From Viridibacillus sp050278625 (GTDB lineage: Bacteria > Bacillota > Bacilli > Bacillales_A > Planococcaceae), in assembly GCF_050278625.1 (NCBI RefSeq), contig NZ_JBNNTI010000020.1, forward strand, positions 1 to 64,000: DNA of 64,000 bases. The letters are read 5' to 3'. A model generated the notes under the pieces. It saw only the letters and a list, made by a program, of their open reading frames with translations. It was not told the DNA's origin and searched no databases. The position numbers and the translations under genes are program-made. This document shows positions 62,301 to 64,000 of the stretch, one piece after another (position 1 is the first letter of the stretch; every line of letters starts with the position of its first letter).

Positions 62301-62384
62301 TGAACGGATAAAATCAGGCAGCCATCCCACGGTTTTAAAGTCAGGCTAACAGATGGACAGATTGGAACTGTACAGGAAATTTAA
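62300..62384 (+). pseudogene. ywbE: Collapsed ywbE (DUF2196)
   Basis: ATG at 62300 starts MNG and then hits a stop. After a deletion and frame change the sequence HGFKVRLTDGQIGTVQEI, the characteristic YwbE C-terminus, runs to a TAA at 62382. About 30 middle codons are missing. Confidence 0.75.
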
Positions 62385-62401
62385 TCTAAATAAAAGAAGT
62401 G

Positions 62402-62431
62402 AAAAAGCATTCAAGAGACTGAATGCTTTTT
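62402..62431 (+). terminator. Terminator of the lysine-rich gene unit
   Basis: AAAAAGCATTC pairs perfectly with GAATGCTTTTT around an 8-nt loop. Confidence 0.9.
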
Positions 62432-62601
62432 AATTATTTTCTTCTTTTCAATTTAAAACTTGTTTAACTAACCTCCCTCTATAAACATTGAAGTATCAAC
62501 GTTTTTCAACACTTCGTGATGAATAAAGAATATTTCCCCACTTCTTCTGCGAACAGATTATTGTATTTACAGTTATTATTAACAAATCAAGTGTAGCTTC
62601 G

Positions 62602-62629
62602 CTAAAACTAATGAAAATCATTAGCTTTT
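62602..62629. terminator. Hairpin with T run
   Basis: CTAATGA-AAA-TCATTAG followed by CTTTTTAG. No plus-strand gene just before it. Confidence 0.5.
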
Positions 62630-62667
62630 TAGTCCACTATTTGATGAATAATTTATCTCTGCGATAC

Positions 62668-62871
62668 TTATGACAACGTACCCTCCCATATGCCATTTCT
62701 GCTAATTGACTTGAATAAGTATACTTCTGCATTTGAATATCCCTCATTAATTTTTTCTAGTATTTTCATATAATTATACGGAAATTTTGTAGAATTTTTC
62801 AATAAAAATCCAATTTTATTTGATATCGTTACTTCACAATCTGGCTCGATTGTTGAACACAAGTTAAACAA
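62668..62871 (-). CDS. Doubtful 67-residue ORF
   Basis: Minus strand encodes EPDCEVTISNKIGFLLKNST and similar protein-like sequence, from a TTG without a good ribosome site. Possibly the C-terminal remnant of a longer protein, since the upstream sequence also reads coding-like in another frame. No family. Confidence 0.3.
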   Translation of the reverse strand: MFNLCSTIEPDCEVTISNKIGFLLKNSTKFPYNYMKILEKINEGYSNAEVYLFKSISRNGIWEGTLS

Positions 62872-62912
62872 TACTCTTCAACTAAACTGCTCCGTTAGTT
62901 CAAAGAAAAAAA

Positions 62913-62934
62913 ATGAGCTGTATGAACAGCTCAT
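62913..62934 (-). terminator. Terminator of the TetR gene
   Basis: ATGAGCTGT and ACAGCTCAT pair perfectly around ATGA. The minus strand continues TTTTTTTC. Confidence 0.9.
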
Positions 62935-62945
62935 AGATCCTCCAA

Positions 62946-63542
62946 TTAAGAGTTTTTATCTTGATTATGAATGAGCAAGTCAAACTGCTTTGCAAGAAAA
63001 TGTGGTGTGTACGGCATGTCATTTCGTAGCCAGGACACGATAGTACCTATCAAAGCTGAAGATCCGTACCAAATAGCAATGTCTTTTTGAATACCTGCTT
63101 TATAAAAGATATTATCACTATCCAAATCCTCTAACCTTTTAGTAATTAGTTCTGTTAGCATATTTAACAAACGTTCAGTAAAGATTGGTGCCTTCCTCGA
63201 AGCTAAAGTAACTTTATAAAAGTTAGCATTTTCAGCAATATGATTAAGTAGCTGCTCTATTGTCAACCAATTCGTATCTTCGGTGGATTCCTCGTTCACT
63301 GTCTGACTGGTCATAACACGATGAATATCTTGAATCATGTCATCAGCTATCTTTTCTAACATATCTGATATATCACGATAATGCAGGTAAAACGTAACAC
63401 GGCTAATAGTAGCGCGCTCCGCTATACGACTAACGGATATTTTACCAACATCCATTTCCTGTAATAAATCAACAAAAGCCTCTTTTATCAACAGTCGTGT
63501 ACGAAGAATTCGAGGGTCCGTATGTTCCCTGGTATTATCCAT
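62946..63542 (-). CDS. TetR-family transcriptional regulator
   Basis: About 198 residues. The N-terminal TetR helix-turn-helix (about 10-58) is seen in LIKEAFVDLLQEMDVGKISV and SRIAERATISRVTFYLHYRD. The C-terminal all-helix ligand domain includes KAGIQKDIAIWYGSSALIGT. It is divergent from an MFS drug exporter, with a perfect palindrome between them, so probably represses the exporter until a drug binds. Two adjacent ATGs; the second is better spaced from AAAGG. Confidence 0.92.
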   Translation of the reverse strand: MDNTREHTDPRILRTRLLIKEAFVDLLQEMDVGKISVSRIAERATISRVTFYLHYRDISDMLEKIADDMIQDIHRVMTSQTVNEESTEDTNWLTIEQLLNHIAENANFYKVTLASRKAPIFTERLLNMLTELITKRLEDLDSDNIFYKAGIQKDIAIWYGSSALIGTIVSWLRNDMPYTPHFLAKQFDLLIHNQDKNS

Positions 63543-63632
63543 CATTTCACCTTTCCTTTCTCCTCGGGTAAGATATACAATTTTTCAGGAAATGTATTAT
63601 ATTTCTTAACTAAACAACACAAATCAGTTAAA

Positions 63633-63648
63633 TGTAAACTAATTTACA
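63633..63648. promoter_or_regulatory. Candidate TetR operator
   Basis: TGTAAA-CTAA-TTTACA, a perfect 6-bp inverted repeat in the divergent promoter region, 91 bp from the TetR start and 120 bp from the exporter start. Another TGTAAATTGTAAAA stretch follows. Confidence 0.55.
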
Positions 63649-63767
63649 CCTTGAAATAAATTGTAAATTGTAAAATTTAATTCCTCATTATAATATAATT
63701 TATACAATGTTAATTATCTTACACATTGTTAAAAAAATCGAGTGAGAAATAGAAAGGAATTTTCAGA

Positions 63768-64000
63768 TTGAGTAAAGGTATGGAAACACCTGATAGTTCC
63801 ATAAAAAAAGGACCTATCTTGTTAATTATGATCTTAGGGGCTTTTCTAGCCACGCTAAATCAGACAATCATGAGCGTTGCCACCCCAGAACTTATGGTTG
63901 ATTTTAATATTTCGGCTGCGACTGCACAGTGGCTGACAACTGGCTATATGCTAGTAAATGGTATTCTAATTCCAATTACAGCGTTTTTTATGCAAAGGTT
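63768..64000 (+). CDS. MFS multidrug exporter (DHA2/EmrB type), partial
   Basis: The first 77 codons of a drug-proton antiporter, cut by the window edge. After a short polar start come TM1 (GPILLIMILGAFLATLNQTI) and motif D1 (LNQTIMSVATPELMVDF), then the AATAQWLTTGYMLVNGILIP segment, all typical of 14-TM EmrB/QacA exporters. TTG at 63768 with AAAGGA 9 nt upstream; an ATG at 63780 is too close to any ribosome site. Divergent from and probably controlled by the TetR gene. Confidence 0.88.
   Translation, partial: MSKGMETPDSSIKKGPILLIMILGAFLATLNQTIMSVATPELMVDFNISAATAQWLTTGYMLVNGILIPITAFFMQR

Overview
The window is AT-rich chromosomal DNA from a low-GC Gram-positive endospore-former relative. Shine-Dalgarno sequences are strong (GGAGG), GTG and TTG starts are common, and the gene set is that of Bacillales. 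The order odhB-odhA-arlS-arlR / murG / ctpA / msrB-msrA / degV / dfrA-thyA matches the Staphylococcus odh-to-thyA neighbourhood, and ypmR-ypmS, yplQ, ypjP and brxA (yphP) match the Bacillus subtilis dfrA-thyB region. Dispersed repeats and gene sequences look most like Planococcaceae (Lysinibacillus or Solibacillus type); the genus is an inference.

Layout. 0-12 kb: accessory genes (serine hydrolase, transmembrane and soluble chemoreceptors, SAM methyltransferase, secreted CAP protein, a channel-like protein with an abnormal filter, a small gene under a LexA-type box, the ycgRQ pair) separated by eroded gene fragments. 12-21.8 kb: core block with odhAB and a dapF-diguanylate cyclase-arlR-arlS operon. 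21.9-26.8 kb: a tRNA-like leader before a GNAT gene, four ~122-bp palindromic tandem repeats, murG, a MATE pump, then five tandem 156-bp repeats. 26.9-30.3 kb: CAP protein, CobW-family GTPase, CtpA-type protease. 30.5-36.6 kb: a decayed accessory zone with a frameshifted VOC gene, bluB, LexA-box small genes, IS3 relics and two tyrosine recombinase relics. 36.7-50.3 kb: core metabolism (deoD, yozE, chemoreceptor, TPR protein, SAM-riboswitch metI-metC, msrAB, ypmRS, degV, hemolysin III, dfrA-thyA, ypjP). 50.8-53.3 kb: a 24-residue membrane peptide, a PhzF-like protein and a PlcR/NprR-type regulator followed by a 43-residue secreted peptide. 53.5-57.1 kb: methyltransferase-brxA, AhpD-like protein, flavoprotein. 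57.2-59.6 kb: minus-strand phage relics (terS, rusA, dUTPase, ssb) interleaved with plus-strand small genes and a short DUF1259 protein. 60-64 kb: AIM24 and GyrI-like proteins, a ywbE relic, and a TetR regulator divergent from an MFS drug exporter that runs off the edge.

The strongest candidate for an undescribed system is the regulator-peptide-PhzF-like cluster at 51-53.2 kb. It has the architecture of RRNPP cell-cell signalling, with a peptide gene 13 bp behind the regulator. Next come the tRNA-like leader at 21.96-22.12 kb, the tandem repeats whose copies differ by compensating changes in their stems, and the set of short genes under LexA-type operators. All calls come from reading the sequence; no database search was run.
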